Part shown: positions 11,698 through 21,442 of the stretch, piece by piece
How the letters are laid out: every line of letters starts with the position of its first letter
How positions within the stretch are numbered: position 1 is the first letter of the stretch
From: Pyrenopolyporus hunteri
Taxonomy: Eukaryota > Ascomycota > Sordariomycetes > Xylariales > Hypoxylaceae
Direction: 5' to 3'
Length of the DNA stretch: 64,000 nucleotides
Assembly: GCA_902806595.1 (NCBI GenBank)
Contig: CADCXC010000038.1
Location: 2,294,001-2,358,000 of the forward strand
Made by a program: the position numbers and the translations under genes
Notes under the pieces: model-generated
What the model saw: only the letters and a program-made list of their open reading frames with translations
Databases searched by the model: none
What the model was told of the DNA's origin: nothing

Positions 11698-12087
11698 CTA
11701 TGTATTGTCGTCCGGTCCTTTCCCCTCTTCCGTTTTTGACTTGCCGAATCCCATCAGCTCACCAATGACACCGCCCGGTTTGGGGACGGGGCACTCTCTT
11801 TCCTTCCTAGCTCTCGTAGCGGCGCCGCCGGTCTCAGCAACGACCCTCTCGAGGTCTTCGCTGGGACTCTCGAACTGGACGACGCCGTCCTTCACCACGG
11901 CGGATTCCGGCTTCCTCCGCCGCCGACGTCTCGTGCCGTCCGGGCCTACCTCCGAGTCGGCGTACGTCACGCGCGGCGCGGGACACGGCAGGATGTGCGG
12001 GAGCGTCACCACGAAGAAGCTGGCGGCTACGGTCGTGGCGAACAGCGAGGATGTCATGCGCGACCGCGGGTGCAGATGCGGCGGCAT
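11698..12087 (-). CDS. Small one-TM conserved fungal protein, function unknown
   Basis: A single exon of 129 aa. The N-terminus PPHLHPRSRM is followed by one hydrophobic segment at about residues 12-34 (SSLFATTVAASFFVVTLPHI) and then LPCPAPR. The middle is basic (RRRRRRK) and the C-terminal part has CPVPKPGGVIGELMGF, a proline-glycine motif I have seen in ascomycete hypothetical proteins. A single N-terminal membrane anchor followed by a basic stretch would suit a mitochondrial or endomembrane protein, but this is inference. The start ATG is the first in frame. GC content is high, like neighbouring exons, and the frame is uninterrupted, so I treat it as real. Confidence 0.7.
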   Translation of the reverse strand: MPPHLHPRSRMTSSLFATTVAASFFVVTLPHILPCPAPRVTYADSEVGPDGTRRRRRRKPESAVVKDGVVQFESPSEDLERVVAETGGAATRARKERECPVPKPGGVIGELMGFGKSKTEEGKGPDDNT

Positions 12088-12864
12088 GATTGAGATTATA
12101 CGAGGGGTTCGAGGGGAGTGAGCTGTGATTGAGGTGTTAGTGACTATGGTGGCCTTATATCCTCTGGATTTCCCAATTGACCTAAACGAAATAAGATACG
12201 TACCTACTTATAGAATGCCCATATAGTCCCGCCGCATGACGATTGGAGGTGGTGAAAATAGTGAAGGGTACGAGGCTCGGTGGTGTTTTCCGAGGAAGTG
12301 CAAAGAAGAATGAGGTCAGGTACTGTTATTAGGTAGCTCACAGCACTGAGTAGCCTGGTTTTAGTGGGATGAGATACCTAACTGCCCGCTCTGGAGGTAT
12401 GGATGCACTATTGTAATTCTAATCGAGCTGATTCGACGCTTGCTGGAGCTATCAGCCGAGGAATTACCAGTTCCCGTCACTTTTACGTAAGCGTGTCAAA
12501 AGCTCGGACCAGGTTGACTTGTTACTAATATACCATACAAGAGGTAGCAGAAGTACATGTCGCAAAAGGCTTAAATCTGAACAAGGGGAAGCTGCAGGCA
12601 ATTGAACTGACGGACTGGGTGCAGACCCACCATGACTTCAGTGCTAGAGCCAGTCCGCGCCCAGTTCCGCGTCTAGCGTTCTTTTTTCTAATTTTGGGAC
12701 TTGGGAATTGGATTGTGCATTGTCGCAACCCACGCGACAAACCGACAACCACCGCGAAACTACACCATCCATTATTCTATCTCTTAGAAGAAAAAAAAAG
12801 AGGGAAGAGGGAAACGGAGACGAATCCAACCAAGAGCTACGCTATTATCCGAGATACTATCTTG
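12088..12864. other. Divergent spacer / PPG1 promoter region
   Basis: No gene is seen. The right part probably belongs to the PPG1 5' leader, where two linked upstream ORFs occur. Confidence 0.4.
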
Positions 12865-12897
12865 ATGAAATTGTTAACACAGACGATAATGTTATGA
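12865..12897 (+). promoter_or_regulatory. uORF1 upstream of PPG1
   Basis: A ten-residue reading frame (ATG to TGA) whose stop overlaps the start of uORF2 as ATGA. It only matters if the PPG1 mRNA starts upstream of it, which the sequence cannot prove. Confidence 0.4.
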
Positions 12898-12995
12898 AAA
12901 TCGCCATCCAACTCTCAATTCTAATCCCAGGCCTAGCGTTAGCTTTGACGACAGCCTCGGCTCTACCCCCCTACTCGATTCAACCGCAGACATGA
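12894..12995 (+). promoter_or_regulatory. uORF2 upstream of PPG1, signal-peptide-like
   Basis: A 33-residue frame with a strongly hydrophobic core (LSILIPGLALALTTASA) that looks like a signal peptide. Its TGA overlaps the PPG1 start codon as ATGA (12992-12995). Both its own ATG and the PPG1 ATG have a purine at -3. The arrangement suits termination-reinitiation control of PPG1, or it is a chance frame in a spacer. Confidence 0.45.
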
Positions 12996-14458
12996 GCGAC
13001 CTAGATAAGTATGTCTCTCTCTCTCTCTCTCTCTCGGAGGACTTGTGTCGCGCGATCTCCCTACTGACAGTCTATGAAAAGAGCAATCGCTCAACTCCGA
13101 GCGTGTCGTCCGATACCCGAGGCGCAAGTGAGGGAGCTTTGCCATAAAGCCCGAGAGCTCCTGATCGAGGAAGGCAATGTTGTCACAGTCGCAGCTCCAG
13201 TAACGGTGTGTTCCCGTATCGTAGCGACTATGTAAATCCGGAATATCTAACAGAATTGCGCGCAGATATGTGGTGACATCCATGGCCAGTTTCACGATCT
13301 GATGGAACTCTTTCGGGTTGGGGGCGATCCCCCAGATACCAACTACCTTTTCATGGGTACACATATAATCCCAGCGCATCCCCCTCCTACCACCGAACGA
13401 CATCTCTGACCATATTTATCTACGTAGGCGACTTCGTCGACCGCGGCTTCTACTCGCTAGAATCCTTTCTCCTTCTCCTTTGCTTGAAAGTCCGCTATCC
13501 CGACCGTATGACCCTTATTAGAGGCAACCACGAGTCCCGCCAAATAACGACAGTTTATGGGTTCTACGATGAGTGTTTGCGCAAGTATGGCAGCGCTAAC
13601 GTCTGGCGGTATTGTTGTGATATATTTGACTATCTCGCCCTCGGAGCTATAGTTCTCAACGCGTCCAATACCCTCTCGCCCCCCAACGATTCGACCCCGA
13701 GCGAGGAGTATACCCAGCAAGACATCGAGATAGAGGTGTGCAATGCCGACGGAGAAATCATGAGTCGTTTTACGAGGCGAAATAGCGACCAGCCCGCGGA
13801 CCGCGAGCGTAGGACCCCCAACGGAGTCCAGCCTAAGACAGGTCCTCCCGGGTCGGGCGCTTCGGGCTCCAGCGGGGGTACCATCGGTAATCCAACCGGG
13901 GCGGTCCTATGCGTACATGGCGGTTTATCGCCGCTTATCGACACGGTAGATAAGATCCGTTTATTGGATCGTAAGCAGGAGGTGCCTCATGAGGGTGCCA
14001 TGTGCGATTTACTGTGGTCCGACCCAGACGAGATCGACGGCTGGGGTTTGTCGCCTCGTGGTGCCGGCTTCCTCTTCGGCGCGGATATTGTCAAGGTCTT
14101 CAACCACAAGAATGACCTTTCGCTTATTGCGCGCGCCCACCAGCTCGTCATGGAAGGCTTCAAGGAAATGTTCGACGCAAGCATCGTCACAGTCTGGTCG
14201 GCGCCAAACTATTGCTACCGCTGTGGCAATGTGGCGGCGGTCCTCGAACTCTCCGAAGATCCCACCGGAGAGAGCTTCTTCGCACGCAGCAACGGTGATG
14301 TGGGCCGAAGCGATGGCGGCGGAGCTGAAGGTGTCATGATGGAGAGTGAAAAGAAGCTCAAGAGCGGCCCGGCCAGGAGATATCGTGTATTCCAGGCCGC
14401 ACCGCAGGACTCCAGGGGTATGCCTGCCAAGAAGCCAGTAGCAGATTACTTCCTCTGA
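12992..14458 (+). CDS. PPG1: Ppg1-type PP2A-like Ser/Thr phosphatase catalytic subunit
   Basis: Four exons encode 420 aa: 12992-13008, 13082-13205, 13266-13356 and 13428-14458. The introns are 73, 60 and 71 nt; the first contains a (TC)11 run. Catalytic metal-binding motifs are intact: GDIHG (about residues 50-54), GDFVDRG (78-84), RGNHE (109-113), and HGGLSP (from residue 241). SAPNYCYRCGN and the C-terminal DYFL are also present. GDFVDRGFYS and the N-terminus MSDLDKAIAQLRACRPIPEA point to Ppg1 rather than PP2A, PP4 or Sit4. About 83 residues rich in Ser, Gly, Pro and acidic residues are inserted between LGAIV (to 153) and VLCVHGG (from 237), where PP2A has a short turn; this is a mould feature of the subfamily. 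Yeast Ppg1 works with the Far/STRIPAK-like complex; fungal orthologues affect growth and cell-wall traits (family knowledge). Confidence 0.92.
13014..13035 (+). repeat. (TC)11 microsatellite in PPG1 intron 1
   Basis: Eleven TC dinucleotides directly follow the intron donor GTATG and make up 22 of the 73 intron bases. Confidence 0.9.
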
Positions 14459-15246
14459 GAAATTCCCGGTGTAAGGACATCAGTGTATAGTATGAGATAA
14501 TAGGCATCGTAAGGGGGCCATTTGAGTAAGGCGACCATCATCAGCAGTGTTTTTTTGCGCTCGTGGTACGATACCTGACGGAGTTCCGGGGGCATGCGCA
14601 AGAGAGATAGGTTTCTAATTAAAGATTAGGCGCATTTCGGTACCCAGGGTAATAGAATACGAACAAGTTTTTTTTTCCCAGCTGGGGACGTGTCCCCATG
14701 CGTCTTGAGACTAGTTTACTATAGAGTAAACGAGTGACGACAACAAGAAGGCTGGAGTTGAACGAACAGAAATGCTTAACTCTGTATTCATCTCAAAACT
14801 GACAAAGGGAATAAAGTAGAGCTCTACTAGGTAGGTAATTCAGATGTAACATACGAGTGCCTTGCACACAATATGTTGCCAGTCTCCTACTGCCTCCACA
14901 CATCATCCAAGTCAAACAACTCCAACCGGATTCCGAAACTGTCTCGACCTTACCTTCTCACGTCCTCCTTCCCTCTCCATTTATCCAGTACAACATGCGC
15001 TATTTAAACCCACAAGCCAAATAGGCACCCATCTATCCATCTGCCTTAGTTACACCTCATCCCTCCCTGAATTTGCTTCTCATATTCCTACCATTCCCCT
15101 TCACCCAGCACAACAACCCCCTATCCTCCCACACTTGTCCATGCCCATGCCATTCTCTTCCTTACCGCTAAGCATATAATCAAATGAGCCTATTTTGGTC
15201 TCTCTCTCTCTTTTTTCTTTCTCCTTTTGTTATCCTCGCCTAACGT
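14459..15246. other. Convergent spacer after PPG1
   Basis: No coding signal is seen. The right half is strongly C/T-rich on the plus strand, which fits A/G-rich 3' UTR sequence of the minus-strand gene. Confidence 0.45.
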
Positions 15247-16800
15247 TCACAAGTCAGCCATCCCCGTGGAGTTCACCGGGACGGGGTTCCCGGCGCCGGC
15301 GTCCCCGGGCTGCGCCATCTTGTGGCCGGGGCGCTGCTGGAGCGTCTGGCCGGCGAGGTGGGCGGTCTGGTACGCCTTCGCCAGGTAGCGGACGCCGTCC
15401 CAGCCGTTGGACCCGTGGAGCGGCCTGTTGGGGTCGGCCGGGCCGGGCACGGCCTGCACCTTGGGCGCCGGCTGGCCGGGGAGCGCGCCCCCGCCCGCTC
15501 TCTTCGCTCCGCCCCCGCCCGCGTGAGCCTGCCCGGCCGTCCGCTTGGGCGGGTTGGCCTTGGGCGGCGCCGACTGCGGGTGTCCGGCACCCGGGGCCGC
15601 CAGCGGCGACGACGACGACGGCGGGAATAATTGGGTGTGCGCCGGCGTCGGCTGCGTCTTGGAGAAGCTCTTGGGGTGGCCCCGGGAGGGAGGCGTCGCC
15701 TTCCCGGGGTTCGGGAACAGCACGTGGCTAGGGATCACCGACGGCGGGGGCCCGGCGGGGGTCTTCACAGCCTGCGGAGCCTGGGCTTGCTGGTGGGTTT
15801 TCTTCTGCGGAAACTGCCCCGCGGGCGCGGGAGCTTGGGCGGCGGGTGCGGCGGGAGTTTGAGCCGAAACCCCCTGAGGCTGGTATGGCGTATTTGGCTG
15901 TACGAGTTGTTGAACTGGAGCAGCGGCCGGGGGCAATTTATTTCCATAAATGCTCCAGTTTGCCTGAACTTGAGGTGGTACGGAGGTCTGGTAGGGATTT
16001 TGTGTGTTAGGTGGGTGGGGGTATCCTGCCGGCGTCGGGACCGGAGGCGGAGGTACGGCTGAAGCAGGAGCCGGAACTGGCAGCTTTGGTGCCGGAGCCG
16101 AATTGAGGATAGTCGAGACACTAGGTGTTGCGTCCCCCCGCGATCCTATCCCGTGGACGGGCCAATTAGACTTGGGCAGATGAAGCGCAGGTTTCGGAGC
16201 GAATAGGCTCGAGCCTGGAGTTTTGGTTATACTAGATATGGTGGACAGTCCTGGCGAGGAGCCGAAGAGGCCGGAAATTTTAGTCTTAGGCGGCTGGGGT
16301 CCGCCCGGAGCTTGAGGTATGATTGGGAAAGAACTATCCGCCTTCGGTATTTGAGCGCCGCCGGCGGGTTGGGTAGCCGGCGTGGGGAGGGAGAATAGCC
16401 CTCCTCCTCCTCCAGTGGCTTGCGGGACGCTAGGCCACCATTTCAGCGCAGGGGCGCTCATCCAGGAGGATTGAGGAGTTGGTAGTGCGGGAGCCTGTAC
16501 GGGGGCTGGTACTGGGGGAGTCTGTGTAGGGTTCTTTGGTAACTCGGGGTACTGCACAGGCCCGGCGGCGGCTTGGTTTTGGCCTTGGATGATTCTGGCT
16601 GCGGTTGCTTTGATGAGATTGAAGTCCGCGAGGGCGACCGCTCTATCCTGCTTTTGGTTCCCCGGAAGCGTGTTATAGTAATCATCGAATGTCATAGACC
16701 CTATATCCTTCACGTCCCATTGACGTGGACCCTGGGTGAGGGATGGGGTAGCCCACCCCGGCCCATCGGAAACACCCGCAAACGGCTGGAATGTCTGGAT

Positions 16801-16836
<36 letters not shown>

Positions 16837-19723
16837 TGGAGCTGGAGCTGGAGCTGGAGTTGCAGCAGCAGGAGCTGGGGCAGGAGCTGGGGCGGGACCT
16901 GGGGCAGGTTTCGCCCCGAAACCTCCGCTTTGACGTCCACTGTTCCACCTACTCTGGACTTTTCTTGTAGTATTTCTGATAATATTGTAATTTTTAAACG
17001 CCGTAGTTTCGTCTCCTTGTAGGTTCTTCGGCAAGGACTTGAGATACTGGTCGAAAGTCATTTTTCGTAACTCCCTCCAGGTCCACGCAGTCGGATAAAC
17101 CCTCTCGGGCTGCCCTGGCCATGCTTGTTTGACTGGTGCTGGCGGCTGTTGGGCCGGGGCTGGCGGTGGTTGAACATACGCTGACTGTTGTTGGACTGGT
17201 GCTGGTGGTGGTTGAACGTACAGTGGCTGTTGCTGAACAGGTACAGGAGCCGGTACTCCAGTATTAACCGCCGGCTGCTGAGGCTGAGATGCGGGATCGC
17301 TACCTACGCCGTCAAGTATGTTGATCGGCCCGACGCCTGGAATTTTAAGAGTAGGGGGCGGGTCACCAAAATTAGGGGCGCAGCCCACGAGGACTCTAGG
17401 TATACCCGGCGCTGGGTGTTCTCCAGGTAGGGGGCCTGGCGCGAGACTTGTGATGGTGGTAGGGAGGTCTTTGGCGAATTCGGCCCTCTTGGTGTTTCTC
17501 CAGACCTCATGGGGAGGCGGTAGAGTGTATCTATGCTTCGCACCAAAGCCAAGCGTCCCTTCTTTCAACGGGGCAAAACTTCTGCGGTTCTCGATCTCGA
17601 CGTCTAACTGCCAGAGCATCTGGTTTTTGGCCATGATGTCGACGTTGTTAAGTACTATGAACTGCCTATCTCCCGGGTCCCCGGCGTCCAGCGTTTCATT
17701 CTCATTCCTCACTTTTTCGAGCGCTTCTTCGTACACCCGACGGACCGCTCGGAGCCACGTGACGTCGCAGTCCCATTCTTCTCTTCTTGCGGGAGGAGCG
17801 TCGCTGAGAGGATCGCTGGGAGGGTCACTAGGAGGATTGCTAGAAAGATCGCCGTAAGGGCCACTGGGGGGTTCACTGGGGAAGTGGCTAGGAGGGTCGC
17901 TAGGAAGGTCGCTGGAAAGGTTTTCGGCAACGTTCTGAGAGCTCGATGTGCCTTGAGCACCGGAAGAACCTGCAGCACCAGAGGATCCCTGGACGGCTCC
18001 GGCCCCCCCCGGGCCTTCGGAAACCTGTTTCTTGGGGGTCTTGTCGGGGGATTCATTCGGTATCTTCGGGGAGACTGCCGGTGTACCGGACTCAGTATAC
18101 TCCTCAAGTGCCTTTCGGAGTTCTGTGATCCGGCCGTCCCAATAACTACGGAGCCCCCTTCGTAAATCGATCCGGTGCATGATCTCGGTGGTTACTTCGG
18201 CTTTGGACACCCAATAGTAGAGGCGGAAGTAATCATACTCGATCCAAACTTCTTCGTGCGTCCTCAGTCCGTTATAGTAATCGATCTCGGCATTCATCAA
18301 ATCGGGAATGGCCACGGCACCCAGCTTGAAGAGCACGTTCATGGCAAAGACCCGAAGGACGTTGGACATTCTCAGGATGAAAGCACTTCTCAGTATGTCC
18401 CGGAATCTGTCGTTCCCGGCATTCCTGCCACCGAAATTGAAGCGGTAACTGCTCTCTAAATCCCTCCTGATAGTAGTCCAGAATATGTCGACGCTGGTAG
18501 TCGACGTGTCGATATCTATCTCGAGTTTTCTCCTCTCCTCTTGGATGTCCTCGACTGATCCGCCGGCTTTGAGCCGTTCGTATACTTCGACCTTGTCTTG
18601 GATCAGGGTTTCGAAATCCTCCACGTGCTTATTGCGCAGGTCGTCACCCATGTCCTCGGCAGGGTACATAAAAGGCAGTTTCCTCTCTACCTCCTCGATG
18701 GTCTTCCCGGACAGGTCATCAAGCGGCATCTTCGCATCCGCCTTCAGTTCCCCCCACTCTACTCTCGGCTTTACCCATCGGATGCCCGTTCGCCTTTTTC
18801 GGTCGGCTGCGAGCGCAGCTCCGTCCTCAGCGCCGTGCTCCGGCGCGGCGCCGCCTCGAAGACCGCCCCAGTTACTCGCCGACCCCATCATTGCTATGCC
18901 GCCTCCCTGCTTCTTAGGCCCACCCCCTAGGATACGCCTAACCTCATCGAAGCCCTGTTTTCCATTTATCGACCCGTGGAGATGTGACATCGAATCCGAA
19001 TCATCATATGTGGGATCTACGAAGCGTGGCGCAGAGACCATTGAGCCGCCCTTGCCATAGATGTTTACCTTTGCTTCTAGTAACGGCATCGCACTCCCCA
19101 AACCGATAGCCTCAAGGGCTCTTTTGAGGTAGTCATGGAGGTCTCTCGTCTGCTTGTCCGTTCCGTCGAATCCAGGGTGGGCCCTATAATAGTCCTCACA
19201 CTCCTTGACGATATCTCGGAACCGTTGGTTGATGGCGAGTTTCTCGTTATTCTTTCCATACCAGACCCCTGCTTTTGCTGGAGTCGGATACTCTTCTTCG
19301 CCTCCCTGCTTTCTGGAACTCACGGCAACGGCGGACAGAGGGTACTGTGAACCAAACGACTCGGAGTCTTCCGAATCCTCGACGATAACCCTCGCGGACT
19401 TTTTGAATGGAGTTCCTACAGAGCTAGGAATTCCAGAGGAACGTAGAGGAGCGTCCCACTTCGAAGTGATATCACCCGCGGAATAGAACCGACTAAGATC
19501 GTCGTAGTTGATTCCTTCTCCATGCGCTCCCCAGATATCTTCCGGACCCCCCTATGTTCAATATCGTTAGACTAACCCGAGCGTAACTAGGGACTTAGCA
19601 ATAAGGAGTACTCACCACCTGGCCTACTATGTTCAGATCGTCGTATATTTGTTCGTAGTCGATGCTAGGATCCTGATGCTGACCCTGTTCAGGTACCCAC
19701 GACGGGTCTTCCAATCCATCCAT
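15247..19723 (-). CDS. 1470-aa proline-rich protein with a duplicated module, unknown function
   Basis: Two exons: 19723-19616 and 19551-15247, with a 64-nt intron (donor GTGAGT, branch CTAAC). The first exon supplies the ATG (MDGLEDPSWVPEQGQ). Without it the long frame would begin at a GTG after an in-frame TAG that lies in the intron. Residues 113-760 are mostly charged and look folded (for example RFRDIVKECEDYYRAHPGF and IWTTIRRDLE-like helical stretches). The rest is Pro/Ala/Gln-rich and probably disordered, including an (AP)n tract encoded by GGAGCC hexamers and a PPSDPPSDP-type region. Two copies of a module of about 45 residues are visible, around residues 857-905 and 979-1026, sharing W....MTFD-x-Y...LP-x-N......A...N-x-I....T. 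I do not recognise the family. A structural or chromatin role is possible but unsupported. Confidence 0.75.
16800..16859. repeat. GGAGCC/GGAGCT hexamer tract
   Basis: About ten tandem hexamers on the plus strand encode alternating Ala-Pro on the minus strand inside the 1470-aa protein. The unit shifts from GGAGCC to GGAGCT half way. Confidence 0.9.
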
Positions 19724-20443
19724 TCTCTATCCTATGATCAGGGACAAGCACTACTATAGCGTGTGTCCGTCGTTGGATGGGCTGTAATGAGCTACGAGGA
19801 CGCAGCGGCGCGAGCCGTTGTGACGTATCGGCGGTTTCGTCTTCCTGGCACAAGTTTCGCTTGGGATGCAGAGGGACTACTAATGGTCTCGGTGTTCAGA
19901 TGTTGAGCTTAGAACTATGTGAGTTTAGATCGTAAATGCGTATGTATAAATCAGTCGAGAAGCAATGAACCGCAGAGCGACGCTACTTGACAACCATGTA
20001 AGAGTTATTTAAATTTGCTTGAGTTTCTAGAAATAGTAGTGCAATATCTGACGTCGCAACTCCTCGTTGCGTAAATAATAGGAACCTAGACAAAGAGCTT
20101 ACATCCAGCTTTGTATCATCTAGATCCTACTAGTTCTCGTGCTGAAAACAGCGACCGGGGACGATGCCCGGCGTTTGCTTTGCATCTCCATCGCTTGCAG
20201 AAATTCGCCCCAGTAATTCTAAGACAAAGATGAGTGACCTTCTAAAGGTGCATGTTTCCAGATGCGGTTGGCAGCGGCGGACAATGGCTCTGGAATGCTC
20301 TGGAGACAGGAATAGCCTACAACTAGGGCGGCCTCTTCCTAAGCACCTGATCCTTTGCTTCGGACTTTATAAAGAGCGACTTATATTATCTCTTCTCACT
20401 TAAGTCGTTTTCTGAAATTCCGCTTCACACCCTCCCCGGCCAG

Positions 20444-20474
<31 letters not shown>

Positions 20475-20521
20475 GGGGGGAGGGGTGAGAAGAGAAAAGG
20501 ATGATCTTAATAGTGTGGGGG
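19724..20521. other. Spacer with homopolymer junction
   Basis: It is the promoter side of the 1470-aa gene and the 3' side of the bZIP gene. No other gene is recognised. It contains a poly-A/poly-G junction. Confidence 0.45.
20444..20480. repeat. Poly-A(23)/poly-G(14) junction
   Basis: Twenty-three A are followed directly by fourteen G. It sits about 40 bp past the bZIP stop codon, in its 3' flank. Homopolymer length may be affected by sequencing error. Confidence 0.85.
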
Positions 20522-21442
20522 TTATAGCATTTCTGGAGAGAATGCTAGGAAGCCTCCGTTGCCGTCGTAGTCGTGATAATAGTGGTCTTCGACAGAGAAA
20601 CAATCTTGTCCGTCGTTTTGGTATAAGGCGTTCGGAAATAAGGTCTCAGTTGAGCTATAAAAATCGCTCTCGCCGGACATAGGAGAGAGATCCGAACACA
20701 GATCTACCCCATGACCCGCTTCGAATAGGGGCTGGGGATTGGTTTGCTCTCCATGCTCCACGGCGCCCTGACGGCTAGATCCTTGACCGGATTGAATGGT
20801 ATGCATGGACTGCAATTCGCCCTGCGGTTGAAGCAGGCCTTCGACATATTCTAGTGGATGAATCGGTGACCTCTCGGCAAGGGAGTTCGACGTTGGGTGC
20901 TCCGTATTCCCCCCGATTCCGTTGTAGGCGATGCCGTATTGCAATCTCGCCGTATTATATAAATCGGATATATTCATATATTCACTCATGTTGGCTGCAA
21001 GCTCGTCCAGTCCTACCAGGTCGTGTTCTGGAGGGACTGCTATATGGGTCTCGATGCCACCGTAAATTGGCGTGGAAGTGGCTGCATGAGGCGCAGAGTC
21101 AGGACACTGAGCTTGATAGGGCGCTGGAGGAAGCTCCGGAGTTTGAACCATGCCCCCCTGGGGATTGGAGGGTGTATTCTCGGCGGGATTGAGGCTGCCA
21201 ACTCCAATACGGTTATCGATATTTCTACTATCGAATCCTAGGTTGTTGAGAAAGACTCGCAATTCTTGATTTTCTTTCACAACTTTTCGTGCGGCGTGTT
21301 GGATCTCTAACGTAGCTTCAACACCTTGATGTTCGTAGAGTCTTACCCGCTGTTCCAGTTCCCGGACATATGCTTTGCGCTGAGCCCGAGATTTCCTTTG
21401 GTTATCCCGAATCCTAACGAGATTTGACTTTGATGGGACCAT
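20522..21442 (-). CDS. bZIP transcription factor
   Basis: A 306-aa frame is read from ATG at 21442. The basic region RIRDNQRKSRAQRKAYVREL (N-x7-R signature) lies at about residues 10-29. It is followed by a weak zipper with few regular leucines and a helical HAARKVVKENQELRVFL segment. The remainder is acidic and Ser/Gln-rich, with tyrosine-aspartate-rich ends, as in activation domains. The type resembles AP-1-like or secondary-metabolism bZIPs of moulds, but I cannot name the gene. The frame stays open upstream of this ATG to a TAA at 21511-21509, with a plausible splice acceptor (CTACAG) between, so an additional 5' exon is possible. No neighbours suggest a metabolite cluster. Confidence 0.75.
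   Translation of the reverse strand: MVPSKSNLVRIRDNQRKSRAQRKAYVRELEQRVRLYEHQGVEATLEIQHAARKVVKENQELRVFLNNLGFDSRNIDNRIGVGSLNPAENTPSNPQGGMVQTPELPPAPYQAQCPDSAPHAATSTPIYGGIETHIAVPPEHDLVGLDELAANMSEYMNISDLYNTARLQYGIAYNGIGGNTEHPTSNSLAERSPIHPLEYVEGLLQPQGELQSMHTIQSGQGSSRQGAVEHGEQTNPQPLFEAGHGVDLCSDLSPMSGESDFYSSTETLFPNALYQNDGQDCFSVEDHYYHDYDGNGGFLAFSPEML

Noticed and set aside
15195..15731. Arg/Pro/Ala-rich open frame on the plus strand
   Set aside because: It is antisense to the GC-rich C-terminal coding sequence of the 1470-aa protein; codon bias of the opposite strand explains it.
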